Origin: GCA-002713455 sp964428745
Lineage (GTDB): Bacteria; Fidelibacterota; Marinisomatia; Marinisomatales; TCS55
Length of the DNA stretch: 64,000 nucleotides
Assembly (NCBI GenBank): GCA_964428745.1
Contig: CAYRYZ010000001.1
Span: 1-64,000, forward strand
Reading direction: 5' to 3'
The translations under genes and the position numbers were made by a program. This document shows positions 44,280 to 54,292 of the stretch, one piece after another (the stretch's first letter is position 1; each line of letters opens with the position of its first letter). A model generated the notes under the pieces. It was not told where the DNA came from and did not search any database. It saw only the letters and a list, made by a program, of their open reading frames with translations.

Positions 44280-45560
44280 TTGAAAATAAATAATATAACA
44301 AGTCGAACAGTTTTGGATTCAAGAGCATATCCTACTGTAGAAGTAGATGTAAAACTTGAGGATGGATCATTAGGCAGAGCAATTGTTCCTTCTGGTGCTT
44401 CCACAGGTAAATTTGAAGCTGTTGAACTTCGCGATAATGACCCTAATTATTATAATGGCAAGGGCGTGAAGTGTGCTATTGAAAATATTAATACATTGAT
44501 CAATAATTTACTTGTTGGCAAAGATTCCTATAATCAAAATGATATTGATCATTCTATGATCAAATTAGATGGCACTTCAAATAAAAGGAACTTAGGTGCC
44601 AATGCAATTCTTGGTGTTTCAATAGCAAATGCAAAAGCTACTGCTCACTCTAAGGGTATTCCCCTTTATGATTCACTTGCACTATCAGGCAAAAGAACTC
44701 TTCCTATTCCAATGATGAACATTCTAAATGGAGGGTGTCATGCTGATAACAACTTGGATATACAAGAATATATGATTTTCCCCGTTGGTGCGAATTCTTT
44801 TTCCGAAGCCCTACAGATGGGTACAGAAACATTTTATTATTTGAAAGATATCCTTAAAAACAAAAGCCTGAGTACGACCGTTGGAGATGAAGGAGGTTTC
44901 GCTCCAAATCTCCGATCAAATGATGAGGCTATTGAATTAATTTTGGAGGCTGTGGAAAAAACACCCTATAAATTAGAAAAAGATCTATTTATTGCCTTAG
45001 ATATAGCAGCAAGTGAATTATACAATGGTAAATACAATTTAATATCAGAAAAAAAACAATTATCAACATCTAAAATGGTTGATTATCTGAAATCATTAGT
45101 AGACCAATACCCAATTGTTTCTATTGAAGATGGGCTTGACGAAAATGATTGGGACGGATGGCATTTACTTAGAAAAGAAATCGGTAATAAATGTCAAATT
45201 GTTGGTGATGATTTAACTGTTACAAATGTTTCTCGATTGAAGAAAGCCATTGATAATAAGGCCATGAATGCTATTTTAATTAAACTTAATCAGATTGGTA
45301 CTATCACTGAAACGATAGATGCAATTAGCTTGGCTAAAAAAAATAACTTTGGTGTTATAATTTCACATCGCTCTGGGGAGACTGAAGATGTCACTATAGC
45401 TGATTTTGCTGTTGCTATGAGTATGGGCCAAATAAAAACTGGTTCTGTGTCAAGAACAGATAGAGTGGCAAAATATAATCAACTTCTAAGAATTGAAGAG
45501 AATCTTAAAAATGATGCAAAATACCCAGGGTTAGAGGTTTTAGGTAATAATAGGGCTTAA
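44280..45560 (+). CDS. eno: Enolase
   Basis: The 426-residue glycolytic enzyme converts 2-phosphoglycerate to phosphoenolpyruvate. Loops VPSGASTGKFEA, LNGGCHADNNLDIQE, GDEGGFAPNL, SIEDGLDENDWDG and SHRSGETEDVTIADFAV contain the metal and catalytic residues and are intact. The N-terminal motif reads DSRAYPTVEVDV in place of the usual DSRGNPTVE, an odd change at a strongly conserved turn. The start is TTG, fitting the family N-terminus. It has no clear ribosome-binding site. The gene is divergent from the small membrane protein genes and is followed by the FtsB-like gene. Confidence 0.95.
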   Translation: MKINNITSRTVLDSRAYPTVEVDVKLEDGSLGRAIVPSGASTGKFEAVELRDNDPNYYNGKGVKCAIENINTLINNLLVGKDSYNQNDIDHSMIKLDGTSNKRNLGANAILGVSIANAKATAHSKGIPLYDSLALSGKRTLPIPMMNILNGGCHADNNLDIQEYMIFPVGANSFSEALQMGTETFYYLKDILKNKSLSTTVGDEGGFAPNLRSNDEAIELILEAVEKTPYKLEKDLFIALDIAASELYNGKYNLISEKKQLSTSKMVDYLKSLVDQYPIVSIEDGLDENDWDGWHLLRKEIGNKCQIVGDDLTVTNVSRLKKAIDNKAMNAILIKLNQIGTITETIDAISLAKKNNFGVIISHRSGETEDVTIADFAVAMSMGQIKTGSVSRTDRVAKYNQLLRIEENLKNDAKYPGLEVLGNNRA

Positions 45561-45575
45561 AGCAGATATATAAAA

Positions 45576-45899
45576 ATGAAAAGAAAAACTTCATCATCCA
45601 AAATTCAATTACAAAAACAAATAATTCGTGGAATTTTAGTAATCGGTGCATTAGCTCTAGTAATAATTTTTTTATTTGGTAATCATGGACTTTACCAGCT
45701 TTATACATTGAAAAAAGAGCGTGAAAAAATTCAACAAAATATAAATATGCTAAGAGAAGAAAAAATGGTTTTAGAAGATGAAAAAATTAAATTACAAACC
45801 GATTATAAGCATATTGAAGAATTAGCTAGGGAAAAGTATAGGATGTCAAAAAAAGGAGAACGAGTGTTTAAAGTAATTGAAAAAGAGAGTAAAAATTAA
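45576..45899 (+). CDS. FtsB/DivIC-like septum formation initiator
   Basis: The protein has 107 residues, with a basic cytoplasmic tail, one membrane helix (IRGILVIGALALVIIFLFG, about 13-31) and a coiled coil (EREKIQQNINMLREEKMVLE). It ends with the family's REKYRMSKKGERVFKVIE. FtsB/DivIC-type proteins link the division complex FtsL-FtsQ at the septum. Synteny with enolase is common for ftsB (as in Gammaproteobacteria). Its stop overlaps the convergent rhomboid stop by four bases. Confidence 0.88.
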   Translation: MKRKTSSSKIQLQKQIIRGILVIGALALVIIFLFGNHGLYQLYTLKKEREKIQQNINMLREEKMVLEDEKIKLQTDYKHIEELAREKYRMSKKGERVFKVIEKESKN

Positions 45900-46723
45900 T
45901 CTCTAGTTTGATTTTTTCCTAGGTGGCGACTGTGATTATATAAATCCTTTTTTTCTTTTTCATTCAAGCCATCATAACCCACATCATTAATTTTATCTAA
46001 CAAGTTATCAATATGTTTTTTAGCAGCGAAATGTTTGGCTTGCTTTTTCTCTTCTCTTTTATTTTTTATCTCAGCTAATATTGAATTAAATAATAGTAAA
46101 AGTCTAGGCAAATATGTATTTGATCGCAAATAAATAAACCCGATTAGCATACCAGATAAATGAGTTAAATGGCTAATATTAGATCCAGAGTCCCCAATTG
46201 AAGAAATAAATGCCATAGCACCTAATAATATGACAAAATATTTTACTTTTATTGGAAAAAGGAAATATATCAATACCTTCCTATTGGGGAACATCAATCC
46301 ATATGCCAAAAGAATACCATAAATTGCCCCACTTGCACCAATTAGTACAGAATAAGAATTACTTAAATTAAGCAATAGCCAAATTATTCCAGAGCCAATC
46401 CCTGTAATAAAATAATATTTTAAGAATTCTCGCCTTCCCCATATTGATTCCATTTCGGAGCCAAACATCCATAAAACAAACATATTCATAAAAACATGGA
46501 AAAAATCACCATGGATAAACATATATGTTACTGGTTGCCAGATCATTGGCCAAACATCACCTGATGATAAACCAAAAATTTGAGCTAAATCATATCTATC
46601 TATCGAAATATATCGAAATATAAACAACAGTGCATTAATCGATATTAATATTTTAATCGCTTCTGTAAAGTACTGGGGTCTAAAACTTATATTGCCATGT
46701 TCTGATTGGAACTGATATCTCAT
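45896..46723 (-). CDS. Rhomboid family intramembrane serine protease
   Basis: The protein has 275 residues and about six membrane helices. The catalytic serine is Ser131 in GASGAIYG, and the partner histidine is His188 in SHLTHLSG. The conserved HGDFFHVFMNMFVLW segment before it is the L1 loop and second helix. A cytoplasmic tail of about 75 residues is charged and rich in Lys and Glu (KNKREEKKQAKHFAAKK). Rhomboids cut membrane proteins within the bilayer; the substrate is unknown. It converges with the FtsB-like gene. Confidence 0.95.
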   Translation of the reverse strand: MRYQFQSEHGNISFRPQYFTEAIKILISINALLFIFRYISIDRYDLAQIFGLSSGDVWPMIWQPVTYMFIHGDFFHVFMNMFVLWMFGSEMESIWGRREFLKYYFITGIGSGIIWLLLNLSNSYSVLIGASGAIYGILLAYGLMFPNRKVLIYFLFPIKVKYFVILLGAMAFISSIGDSGSNISHLTHLSGMLIGFIYLRSNTYLPRLLLLFNSILAEIKNKREEKKQAKHFAAKKHIDNLLDKINDVGYDGLNEKEKKDLYNHSRHLGKNQTRD

Positions 46724-46857
46724 TTAACTTTTATTTTTTGTATCAATGTAAATTATATCAAATATAACCATCTAAATCTATTTTTTTATATAATAAAACA
46801 GTTAAAAAAATAAATATGTTCCAATTAATATATCATCGTTGGAATTTTTTAATGTTA

Positions 46858-47544
46858 TCAATTTAATAATGACTTCAAAATTTTTAATGATTTAATATTT
46901 TTTAATTCTGAAAAATGAATATTTAAGCACGTGTTTAAATAATCGCTAATAATTTTTCTATCATTCTTAACAAGTTTAATATCTTTATGTATAGCCATTT
47001 CACCATTTTCAAAATAGTCAAATATTTTTTTGGCATTAGGAGTACCATAAGGATTAGGTAAAGGTATAAAGTCTAATTCAGATTGATGAAAATCTGGTTT
47101 GAATCCTAACTGGGTTAGCAATTGATATTGGTAATACCAAAATACCAAGTTTAATTCTGTGGATTCTTTTTCAACGGTTTCTAATGCTTCCAATAAAATA
47201 ATAAATAAATCGTTATGTATATCATTTTCTGAAATACATTTATCAGTTAATTCAATCATGGCCATGGTATATGCTATTTTTTTTAAATCATATGGAATAT
47301 GCCCCCAATATTTTGAAAAAGAGATTTTAGAAATAGTTTGAAGATCTCTATTATCTTTATAATAAAAAACTATTTCAATACAATTGCCAGGTTGAAAATA
47401 TGCAGTTTTAGATGATTTTTTACTATGAGCCCCATGAACAATAAAGCTGGTTTTGCCCATACTTTTCACAAAACAACGGCAAATAATGCTACTTTCTCCA
47501 TAGGGAAATCTCTTAAGTACAATAGCATCCGATTCAATGATCAT
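46858..47544 (-). CDS. recO: DNA repair protein RecO
   Basis: The protein has 228 residues and acts with RecR to load RecA on gaps. The N-terminal OB fold opens with SDAIVLKRFPYGESSIICRC, and GKTSFIVHGAHSKKS follows. The helical C-terminal domain is present, but I see no zinc-finger cysteine cluster, which many RecO proteins carry and others lack. It is upstream of the rhomboid gene and downstream of proS on the minus strand. Confidence 0.85.
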   Translation of the reverse strand: MIIESDAIVLKRFPYGESSIICRCFVKSMGKTSFIVHGAHSKKSSKTAYFQPGNCIEIVFYYKDNRDLQTISKISFSKYWGHIPYDLKKIAYTMAMIELTDKCISENDIHNDLFIILLEALETVEKESTELNLVFWYYQYQLLTQLGFKPDFHQSELDFIPLPNPYGTPNAKKIFDYFENGEMAIHKDIKLVKNDRKIISDYLNTCLNIHFSELKNIKSLKILKSLLN

Positions 47545-47572
47545 TTATTAAAGTATTTATGTAATACTTAGC

Positions 47573-49042
47573 TTAATAAGCTTTTGCAAAAATAACTTCA
47601 TGTTTTGCTTCCTTGCCTGAATAAATACACTTTAACTCATTGGGATTTTCATCAATTGGAATAACTCTAATCGTTGCTTTTGTTTCTTTCTTTATTGCAG
47701 TCTCTGTTTCAGCCGTTCCATCCCAACCACATTTTATAAATCCGCCTTTACTCGAAATAATATCTTTGAATTCATTGTAAGATGAAACAGTGTGTGTATT
47801 TGAATCTCTAAAGTTTTTTGCTTTTTCAAAAAGGCTGGTTTGAATATCATCTAATAAAGATGAAACGGTTTCTACTATAGACTCTTTTTGAACAGTCTGT
47901 TTTTCAGAATTATCCCTTCTTGCTACTACAACACAATTGTTTTCAATATCTTTTGGCCCTACTTCCAAACGTAGAGGGGCTCCTTTCATCTCCCACTCAT
48001 TAAATTTAAATCCAGGGCTATCTTTTCGCCAATCTTCATGGATACGTACCCCTTTCATTTTGAGAGATGGAATAATTTCATTTAGATAATCTTTCACAGA
48101 CTGTTCGTCTTTTTCATCTCGATAAATAGGAATTATGACTACTTGATAAGGCGCAATTTTGGGAGGAATGATAAGACCTTTGTCATCACCATGAGTCATA
48201 ATTACACCACCAACCAATCTTGTACTAATCCCCCAGCTCGTCGCATAGACCATCTCTTCAATATTATCCTGATTTTGAAATGTCACACCAAATGCTTTTG
48301 CAAAATTTTGTCCTAAATTATGCGAAGTCCCTGCCTGTAAAGCTCTTTTATCACCCATCATTGCCTCTATACAATAAGTAAGATCTGCACCTGCAAATTT
48401 TTCGGATTCAGATTTGAGACCCGTATAAACCGGCATTGCAAGATAATCTTCTGCTAAGCGACGATATAATTCTAAAATCAATAATGTTTCTTCTTGAGCT
48501 TCCTTTGCACTTGCATGAGCTGTATGCCCCTCTTGCCATAAAAATTCAGTTGTTCTTAAAAAAAGACGAGTGCGCATTTCCCACCTTACTACATTAGCCC
48601 ACTGGTTAATAAGCAAAGGAAGATCTCTATATGATTGAATCCATTTTTTATACATTGACCAAATAACTGTTTCTGATGTTGGACGTACTATTACTTCTTC
48701 TTCTAGTTTTGATTCGGGGTCTACAACTATTCTTTGCTCACCATCTAATTTTAGACGGGTATGGGTAACTATTGCACATTCTTTCGCAAAACCTTCAACA
48801 TGTTCTGCTTCTTTTTCTAAGAAAGATTTAGGTATAAATAATGGAAAATATGCATTTACGTGACCAGTTTCTTTTATCATCATATCAAATGAGTCTTTAA
48901 TTAACTCCCAAAGTGCAAAACCATATGGGCGGACCACCATAGTGCCTTTTACAGGACCATAATCTGCTAATTCTGCTTTAGTAACTACATCGGTATACCA
49001 TGTAGCATAATCTTTCGATTGAGGTGTAACACCTTTAGACAT
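47573..49042 (-). CDS. proS: Prolyl-tRNA synthetase, archaeal/eukaryal-like short form (ProS type 3)
   Basis: The 489-residue synthetase charges proline on tRNA. It lacks the bacterial editing insertion. The class II motif 2 is RWEMRTRLFLRTTEFLWQEGH. Motif 3 is MTHGDDKGLIIPP, rather than the glycine-arginine form of most class II enzymes. The anticodon-binding domain follows, and the protein ends in the type-3 tail EVIFAKAY. This form is found in archaea, eukaryotes and several bacterial groups including Bacteroidota. Length and all active-site segments are intact. Confidence 0.95.
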   Translation of the reverse strand: MSKGVTPQSKDYATWYTDVVTKAELADYGPVKGTMVVRPYGFALWELIKDSFDMMIKETGHVNAYFPLFIPKSFLEKEAEHVEGFAKECAIVTHTRLKLDGEQRIVVDPESKLEEEVIVRPTSETVIWSMYKKWIQSYRDLPLLINQWANVVRWEMRTRLFLRTTEFLWQEGHTAHASAKEAQEETLLILELYRRLAEDYLAMPVYTGLKSESEKFAGADLTYCIEAMMGDKRALQAGTSHNLGQNFAKAFGVTFQNQDNIEEMVYATSWGISTRLVGGVIMTHGDDKGLIIPPKIAPYQVVIIPIYRDEKDEQSVKDYLNEIIPSLKMKGVRIHEDWRKDSPGFKFNEWEMKGAPLRLEVGPKDIENNCVVVARRDNSEKQTVQKESIVETVSSLLDDIQTSLFEKAKNFRDSNTHTVSSYNEFKDIISSKGGFIKCGWDGTAETETAIKKETKATIRVIPIDENPNELKCIYSGKEAKHEVIFAKAY

Positions 49043-49181
49043 AATGTTTCTCTTATAATTCCTTTTGAGAAATTACCGGCTTCCTAATGCCCTTACAACG
49101 CCATTTTTAATTTGAATTTATTGAGGCTGATAGTATTCTTTGATTAGTTTCCAACCTAAACAATTAAACTAGGACAACGGT

Positions 49182-50909
49182 ATGAAGAAAAAATATTTCC
49201 TTTTATGTATCAATATAATTCTAATCCTTATTGGTTGTGAATCCAAACACGCAGATATGGTTATTCACAACGGTACAATTTATACTATGAGTGATTATAA
49301 TCCCATCGCTGAAACTGTTATCGTTAAAGATGGAAAAATTATGAATGTAGGAAATCAAATTAATTATCGTTCATATATTGGTGAAAAAACTAAAATACTA
49401 GACTTGAATGGGGCCACCATGATACCTGGATTTATTGAAGGCCATGGACATTTTATGGGCTTAGGATACGCCAAAATGCGTTTAGATCTGTCCGTTGTAG
49501 AAAGTTATGATGAATTAGTAGATATGGTAGCAGAAACAGTAGAAAAAGCCCTCCCGGGTGAATGGATTCTAGGACGCGGTTGGCATCAAAGTAAATGGTA
49601 CCCTACTCCGTCCCCATTAGTGAAAGGATTCCAAACTCATGATAAGTTAAGCGCTGTTTCACCGAATAATCCTGTATGGCTTACCCATGCAAGTGGCCAT
49701 GCGGGCTTTGCAAATGCAAAAGCAATGGAAATAGGAGGAATTACAGCTGAATCAGAATTTGGATTTGGAGGAGAAATAATTAAAAATTTACGCAATCAGC
49801 CCACAGGTATATTCAATGAAAGAGCACAAAACCTTATAAGTAAGCATGTGGAAAGCCCAAGTTATGATGCTGGATCAAAATCAGATTCAGATACTGATCA
49901 ACAGAATTCTAATTTGGCACTTGAACTAGCAGTCAAAGAATGCTTAGAAAACGGTATTACATCCTTCCATGATGCTGGAGCTGGAAAAGAATCAATCCAA
50001 ACTTTTCGTGATGGTATCAATTCAAATAAATTAAAGATACGTCTATATGTTATGCTGACTAGTCGAAACCCTGAATTATTAGAAGAGTGGTATAAAAGTG
50101 GTCCAGAAATCGGGACTGGGAATGATTACCTAACTATTCGTTCCATTAAGCTAAATGCTGATGGAGCACTTGGGTCAAGGGGGGCATGGTTATTAAATGA
50201 ATACACAGATCGACCTGGTCATTTTGGGATGGCGACTCAATCAATCGATTACGTTTATGAAGTGTCAAAAAATGGTTTAAAACATGGGTTTCAAGTAAAT
50301 GCACATGCCATTGGTGATAGAGCAAACAGAGAAATTCTGAATCAATATCAAAAAGTTTTCAATGAAAATCCTGAAAAAGCTAATGACCTACGTTGGAGAA
50401 TAGAGCATGCTCAGCATATCGACCCTGAAGACATCCCAAGGTTTGGTGAATTGGGCGTTATACCATCAATTCAGGGAATACACATGTCATCCGATCGACC
50501 TTGGGCTATTAATAGGCTTGGGAGAAAAAGAATTGTCGAAAGTGCTTATGTTTGGCGTGACTTAATTGACCATGGAGCAGTAATCGTTAATGGAACTGAT
50601 GTCCCAGTAGAACCGATTGATCCAATAGCATCATTCTATGCAAGTGTGACTCGAAAAACACTAAAAGGAGTTCCAAAGAATGGATATGAACCCAAACAAA
50701 AAATGACAAGATTAGAGGCACTTAAAAGTTATACAATTAATGCTGCTTTTGCTGCTTTTGAAGAAAAGATAAAAGGTTCAATAGAAATTGGTAAATATGC
50801 AGATTTTACTGTGTTATCAAAAAATATAATTACAGTCCCTGATAATCAATTATTAAATACAAAAGTCTTGTACACTATTATAAATGGAAAAATTGAATAT
50901 AAAAATTGA
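49182..50909 (+). CDS. YtcJ-like amidohydrolase lipoprotein
   Basis: The protein has 575 residues with a lipobox (LILIGC, Cys19). It is an amidohydrolase of the YtcJ/exoenzyme type with the metal motif GHGHFMG near 85-91. HAQHIDPEDIP and GTDVPVEPIDP hold further metal-site residues, and the C-terminal NAAFAAFEEKIKGSIEIGKYADF segment is typical of the superfamily. It would hydrolyse an amide or similar bond on the outer face of the cell; substrate unknown. It diverges from proS and its stop overlaps the SpoU methyltransferase start. Confidence 0.9.
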   Translation: MKKKYFLLCINIILILIGCESKHADMVIHNGTIYTMSDYNPIAETVIVKDGKIMNVGNQINYRSYIGEKTKILDLNGATMIPGFIEGHGHFMGLGYAKMRLDLSVVESYDELVDMVAETVEKALPGEWILGRGWHQSKWYPTPSPLVKGFQTHDKLSAVSPNNPVWLTHASGHAGFANAKAMEIGGITAESEFGFGGEIIKNLRNQPTGIFNERAQNLISKHVESPSYDAGSKSDSDTDQQNSNLALELAVKECLENGITSFHDAGAGKESIQTFRDGINSNKLKIRLYVMLTSRNPELLEEWYKSGPEIGTGNDYLTIRSIKLNADGALGSRGAWLLNEYTDRPGHFGMATQSIDYVYEVSKNGLKHGFQVNAHAIGDRANREILNQYQKVFNENPEKANDLRWRIEHAQHIDPEDIPRFGELGVIPSIQGIHMSSDRPWAINRLGRKRIVESAYVWRDLIDHGAVIVNGTDVPVEPIDPIASFYASVTRKTLKGVPKNGYEPKQKMTRLEALKSYTINAAFAAFEEKIKGSIEIGKYADFTVLSKNIITVPDNQLLNTKVLYTIINGKIEYKN

Positions 50910-51634
50910 TTAGCGCAAATTCAGATAAACTTGTACGATCTTTGCACCAAAAAAAGTATCGCATAAAAAATAATAAATTCATTCTTGAAGGGATTAGAAC
51001 GATTGATTGTGCCATTAATAATGCTACAAGTTTTTCATTTATTATATATACAAAAAGATTTTCAAATCAAAATCCTGAATTAATTTCAAAAATAAACTGC
51101 AAAACCACTGAAATAGTTTCTGAAAAGGAAATGGAAAAATTATCTCCTTCAAAGTCTCCATCGGGTATATTAGCAATTGCTAATATAATTGATTATGGTC
51201 AATTCAATAATCATAACAATGTTATTTATTTAGACGAAATTTCTGACCCGGGTAATATGGGTACAATAATAAGGACAGCGGTATGGTTTGGAGTTTATCA
51301 AATCGCTTTATCCCCTGGATGCATTGACCCGTATAACCCTAAAGTCGTTCGCAGTGCGATGGGAAGTCATTTTTCTCTTAGTTGGATTGGGGGGAAAAAA
51401 ATATCATCCTTAAAGAATTATGTATTAATTGGCGCGGATCAAAATAGTAAAAACAAAAAGTTAGATAAATTGATTGATAAATGGGCTCTTGTAATGGGAA
51501 GTGAATCCCACGGGATTTCAAAAACAACTCGTTCATATCTTGATCAAACCATTGGAATTACGAAAATAGGAACTGGAGAATCATTAAATATTGGCGTTGC
51601 AATGGGTATTTTACTTCATAAAATGACAAAATAA
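50906..51634 (+). CDS. SpoU-family RNA 2'-O-methyltransferase
   Basis: The protein has 242 residues of the SPOUT superfamily (TrmH/RlmB group). It has an N-terminal substrate-binding domain (KYRIKNNKFILEGIRTID) and a trefoil-knot methyltransferase domain. Motif 1 is NMGTIIRTAVWFG, motif 2 is VMGSESHGISKTT and motif 3 is LNIGVAMGILLHK. It transfers methyl from SAM to ribose in rRNA or tRNA; the exact site cannot be set. The start is TTG overlapping the amidohydrolase stop (TTGA). Confidence 0.93.
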   Translation: MISANSDKLVRSLHQKKYRIKNNKFILEGIRTIDCAINNATSFSFIIYTKRFSNQNPELISKINCKTTEIVSEKEMEKLSPSKSPSGILAIANIIDYGQFNNHNNVIYLDEISDPGNMGTIIRTAVWFGVYQIALSPGCIDPYNPKVVRSAMGSHFSLSWIGGKKISSLKNYVLIGADQNSKNKKLDKLIDKWALVMGSESHGISKTTRSYLDQTIGITKIGTGESLNIGVAMGILLHKMTK

Positions 51635-51705
51635 TGCTTTGTTTCACCATTGCTCTATAAAGTGGTAATTTTCCCCTATGATGAAAAAAATGGATTTAGA
51701 GCCTC

Positions 51706-52503
51706 ATGAACCGGACCCTCTCAGTTCCGTTCGCATTTTGGATCGTTTTATTATCGGTTTTTTCTGCACTAATTATTGCCTCGATTTTTAGCGCATTGGA
51801 TCCGTCTATCCTTGACGGATCTACACCAGAACTTTCAACATATATCTCAATGTTTGTTGGTCAGGCTTTCTTGATTGTACCCGTCTTGATTTTATTGAAT
51901 CGTAAACAACTTTCAATTATTGAATCTCTCCGCCTAAATGCTATTTCAAAGCAAGTTATAGTAGCTACAATACTGCTTTCAATCGGTGCCATGATAATTG
52001 CTGATGAAATAAACATATTAGTTGATATGATCATACCTGCACCAGATTCTTTTCTCCAATTAGAAGCTCTGCTTACACCCGACAATCCTATATCTATGTT
52101 TTTACTTATAATCACCATTGTACTACTAGCCCCGATTGGAGAAGAACTGTTATTTAGAGGATTCTTACAAAAATACTTAGAGGTTGCTTGGGGAGATATA
52201 ACTAAAGCTATACTTTTATCTAGTTTATTTTTTGCAGCAATACATTTTAATCCATATTGGTTGATTCAAATATACTTATTAGGTGTTTTATTAGGATATA
52301 TTGCTTGGCAAACTCAATCGGTTGTTTCATCAATAATTTTTCATGTAATAATTAATGCTTCTTCACTTATATTTACATTTTTAGGCGAACCAGCTGAATC
52401 AGCATTAATATGGCGGGGGCATATAAACCCTATTATTTTGTTATTAGGCACCTATTTGTTTTGGATTGGTTTAAAACAAATGAAAATTGTTAGGGTATTG
52501 TAG
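51706..52503 (+). CDS. CPBP-family intramembrane metalloprotease
   Basis: The protein has 265 residues with about seven membrane helices. The CPBP/ABI motif EELLFRGFLQKYLE (Glu146, Glu147 and the arginine) and the histidine His180 in FFAAIHFN give the metal site. A third motif near NASSLIF is present. These proteases process lipid-linked or signal-peptide-like substrates, or act in bacteriocin self-protection. Its end lies one base upstream of the mgtE ATG. Confidence 0.9.
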   Translation: MNRTLSVPFAFWIVLLSVFSALIIASIFSALDPSILDGSTPELSTYISMFVGQAFLIVPVLILLNRKQLSIIESLRLNAISKQVIVATILLSIGAMIIADEINILVDMIIPAPDSFLQLEALLTPDNPISMFLLIITIVLLAPIGEELLFRGFLQKYLEVAWGDITKAILLSSLFFAAIHFNPYWLIQIYLLGVLLGYIAWQTQSVVSSIIFHVIINASSLIFTFLGEPAESALIWRGHINPIILLLGTYLFWIGLKQMKIVRVL

Positions 52504-52504
52504 A

Positions 52505-53869
52505 ATGAAAAAAGAATTATTTAGCAATGAGATAACTATTCTCAGAGATACTTTTAGACGGTTGCTCAGACGCCGAGCTAAAACAAATATTATCAAACTA
52601 ATTGATAAAACTCACCCAGCAGATTTGGCATTACTTTTCCGTTATTTTAATGAAAATGAGCAGGGCGAAATTTTTAATGACTTAAAGCCGTCAGAAGATA
52701 CAGCTGAATTTTTGAATGAACTTGATGAGTCAATATCTATTCGTCTAATAGAAAACGAGTCTCCTGAAAGAATTGCACAAATTCTTGAATACGCTAGTTC
52801 AAATGAACAAGCATATTTAATGGGTTTAATTGATAATACATATGCCTCCTCAGTAATTGATCTTCTTAAGGCTGAAAAACAAGAAGAATTAGAAGAAATG
52901 ATGGCCTACCCTGAAGATAGTGCTGGAATACTAATGTATACAGATGTGTTTACTCTTCATGAAGAAACAAAAGCCAAAGATGCAATTTATGCTCTTCAAG
53001 ATCAGGAAGATGCGGAGATGGTATTTTATCTTTATACTTTAGATAATGATGGTCGATTAACTGGGGTTATTTCTTTGCGTGATCTAGTGACTACTTCTGG
53101 AGATACAATGCTTAAAGATATCATGTCTAAGCAAATTCATGTTGTTCGCCCTGAGACAGATCAAGAAGAAGTTGCTCGGATTGTTTCACAATATAATTTT
53201 TTAGCAGTACCAGTTGTTGATTCTGATGACCGTCTATTAGGCATTGTAACTGTTGAAGATGTAGTAGATGTAATCCGAGAAGAAGCAACTGAAGACTTCT
53301 TACAAATGGTGGGCGCAGGAAAAGATCGAGAAATTCTTCTTAAATCATCATGGGAAAACGCTCGTATGCGAGTGCCATGGTTATTTGCAAGTTGGGTTGG
53401 TGGTATTTTAGCCGCATTTATTATTGGTGTTTTTGATAATGTATTACAAAGTACTATTGCACTAGCCGCATTTATTCCGGTAATTATGGGTATGGGAGGA
53501 AATATTGGCACGCAATCTTCAACTATGATTGTAAGGGGATTAGCGACTGGAAGAGTAAGTATAGAAAACTCGGTTAAAATTTTATTTAAAGAAATTCGTG
53601 TAGGGTTACTATTGGGAATCTTATATGGGCTATTATTGGGTCTTTTTGCAATTTTTCGATTTATTGATGCCTCTCCAATGATTGGTGTTGTAGTTGGGTT
53701 AAGTATTTTTATTTCTATGATAATCGCAGCAACTATTGGCTCTTTAGTCCCATTAATTCTAAACCGATTTGAAATTGATCCAGCAATTGCAACAGGTCCT
53801 TTTGTTACCACTGCAATCGATATTTTGGGCGTAGCTTTTTATTTCATTGTTGCAGGTGCATTTCTTTAA
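52505..53869 (+). CDS. mgtE: MgtE-type magnesium transporter
   Basis: The 454-residue channel carries an N-terminal helical domain (LALLFRYFNENEQGEIFNDL), then two CBS domains at about 130-255 (MLKDIMSKQIHVV, VVDSDDRLLGIVTVEDVVDVI) that sense cytosolic Mg2+. It has about five membrane helices with the pore motif MGMGGNIGTQSSTMIVRG and, at the end, GPFVTTAIDILGV. The ATG at 52505 is used; the frame upstream of it overlaps the CPBP gene. It imports Mg2+ under gating by the cytosolic domain. Confidence 0.95.
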   Translation: MKKELFSNEITILRDTFRRLLRRRAKTNIIKLIDKTHPADLALLFRYFNENEQGEIFNDLKPSEDTAEFLNELDESISIRLIENESPERIAQILEYASSNEQAYLMGLIDNTYASSVIDLLKAEKQEELEEMMAYPEDSAGILMYTDVFTLHEETKAKDAIYALQDQEDAEMVFYLYTLDNDGRLTGVISLRDLVTTSGDTMLKDIMSKQIHVVRPETDQEEVARIVSQYNFLAVPVVDSDDRLLGIVTVEDVVDVIREEATEDFLQMVGAGKDREILLKSSWENARMRVPWLFASWVGGILAAFIIGVFDNVLQSTIALAAFIPVIMGMGGNIGTQSSTMIVRGLATGRVSIENSVKILFKEIRVGLLLGILYGLLLGLFAIFRFIDASPMIGVVVGLSIFISMIIAATIGSLVPLILNRFEIDPAIATGPFVTTAIDILGVAFYFIVAGAFL

Positions 53870-53890
53870 ACAGGTTAGGGATAATATATT

Positions 53891-54274
53891 TTGAAAATAA
53901 AATCATTTTTCATTTCTCATGGTAAACAAATTGCAATATTAATAACGATTACAATCATGGTGCTTATTGCATTAAAATATGAAATTGATACCAATGTTGT
54001 TGTTTTTGGTACTGTTATCTTAGGAGTATTTACTCAAGCATTTGCTGGTGTAGCTGCATTAATTGCTACATTACCACTTATTGGTCCACTAATTGTTAAA
54101 ATATTTACTATCCCAATTTTTTGGGTTCTTAATTCTATGGGATATTTTGTAGGGGCAGTTGCTGTAAAAAAAGGTTATGGAAGTGAATTTACAAAGTCAC
54201 GTGTTCTCACGTTCGCTTTATTAGTTGGTATTATATTAGGTTATATCATAGGTCACCTTGTACCACTGCGTTGA
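53891..54274 (+). CDS. Unknown small membrane protein
   Basis: The protein has 127 residues with three or four hydrophobic segments (IAILITITIMVLIALKY, VVVFGTVILGVFTQAF, LPLIGPLIVKIFTIPIFWVL, FALLVGIILGYIIGHLV). I do not recognise a family. The TTG start is 21 bases after mgtE, with AGGG upstream. It could be a partner of the Mg2+ transporter or an unrelated membrane protein. Confidence 0.6.
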   Translation: MKIKSFFISHGKQIAILITITIMVLIALKYEIDTNVVVFGTVILGVFTQAFAGVAALIATLPLIGPLIVKIFTIPIFWVLNSMGYFVGAVAVKKGYGSEFTKSRVLTFALLVGIILGYIIGHLVPLR

Positions 54275-54292
54275 TATATATTATTTAATATT

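Noticed and set aside
45896..45899. Interlocked stop codons of the convergent FtsB-like and rhomboid genes (also at 55775-55778).
   Set aside because: Shared TTAA or TTAG stops are common in compact AT-rich genomes and carry no special meaning.
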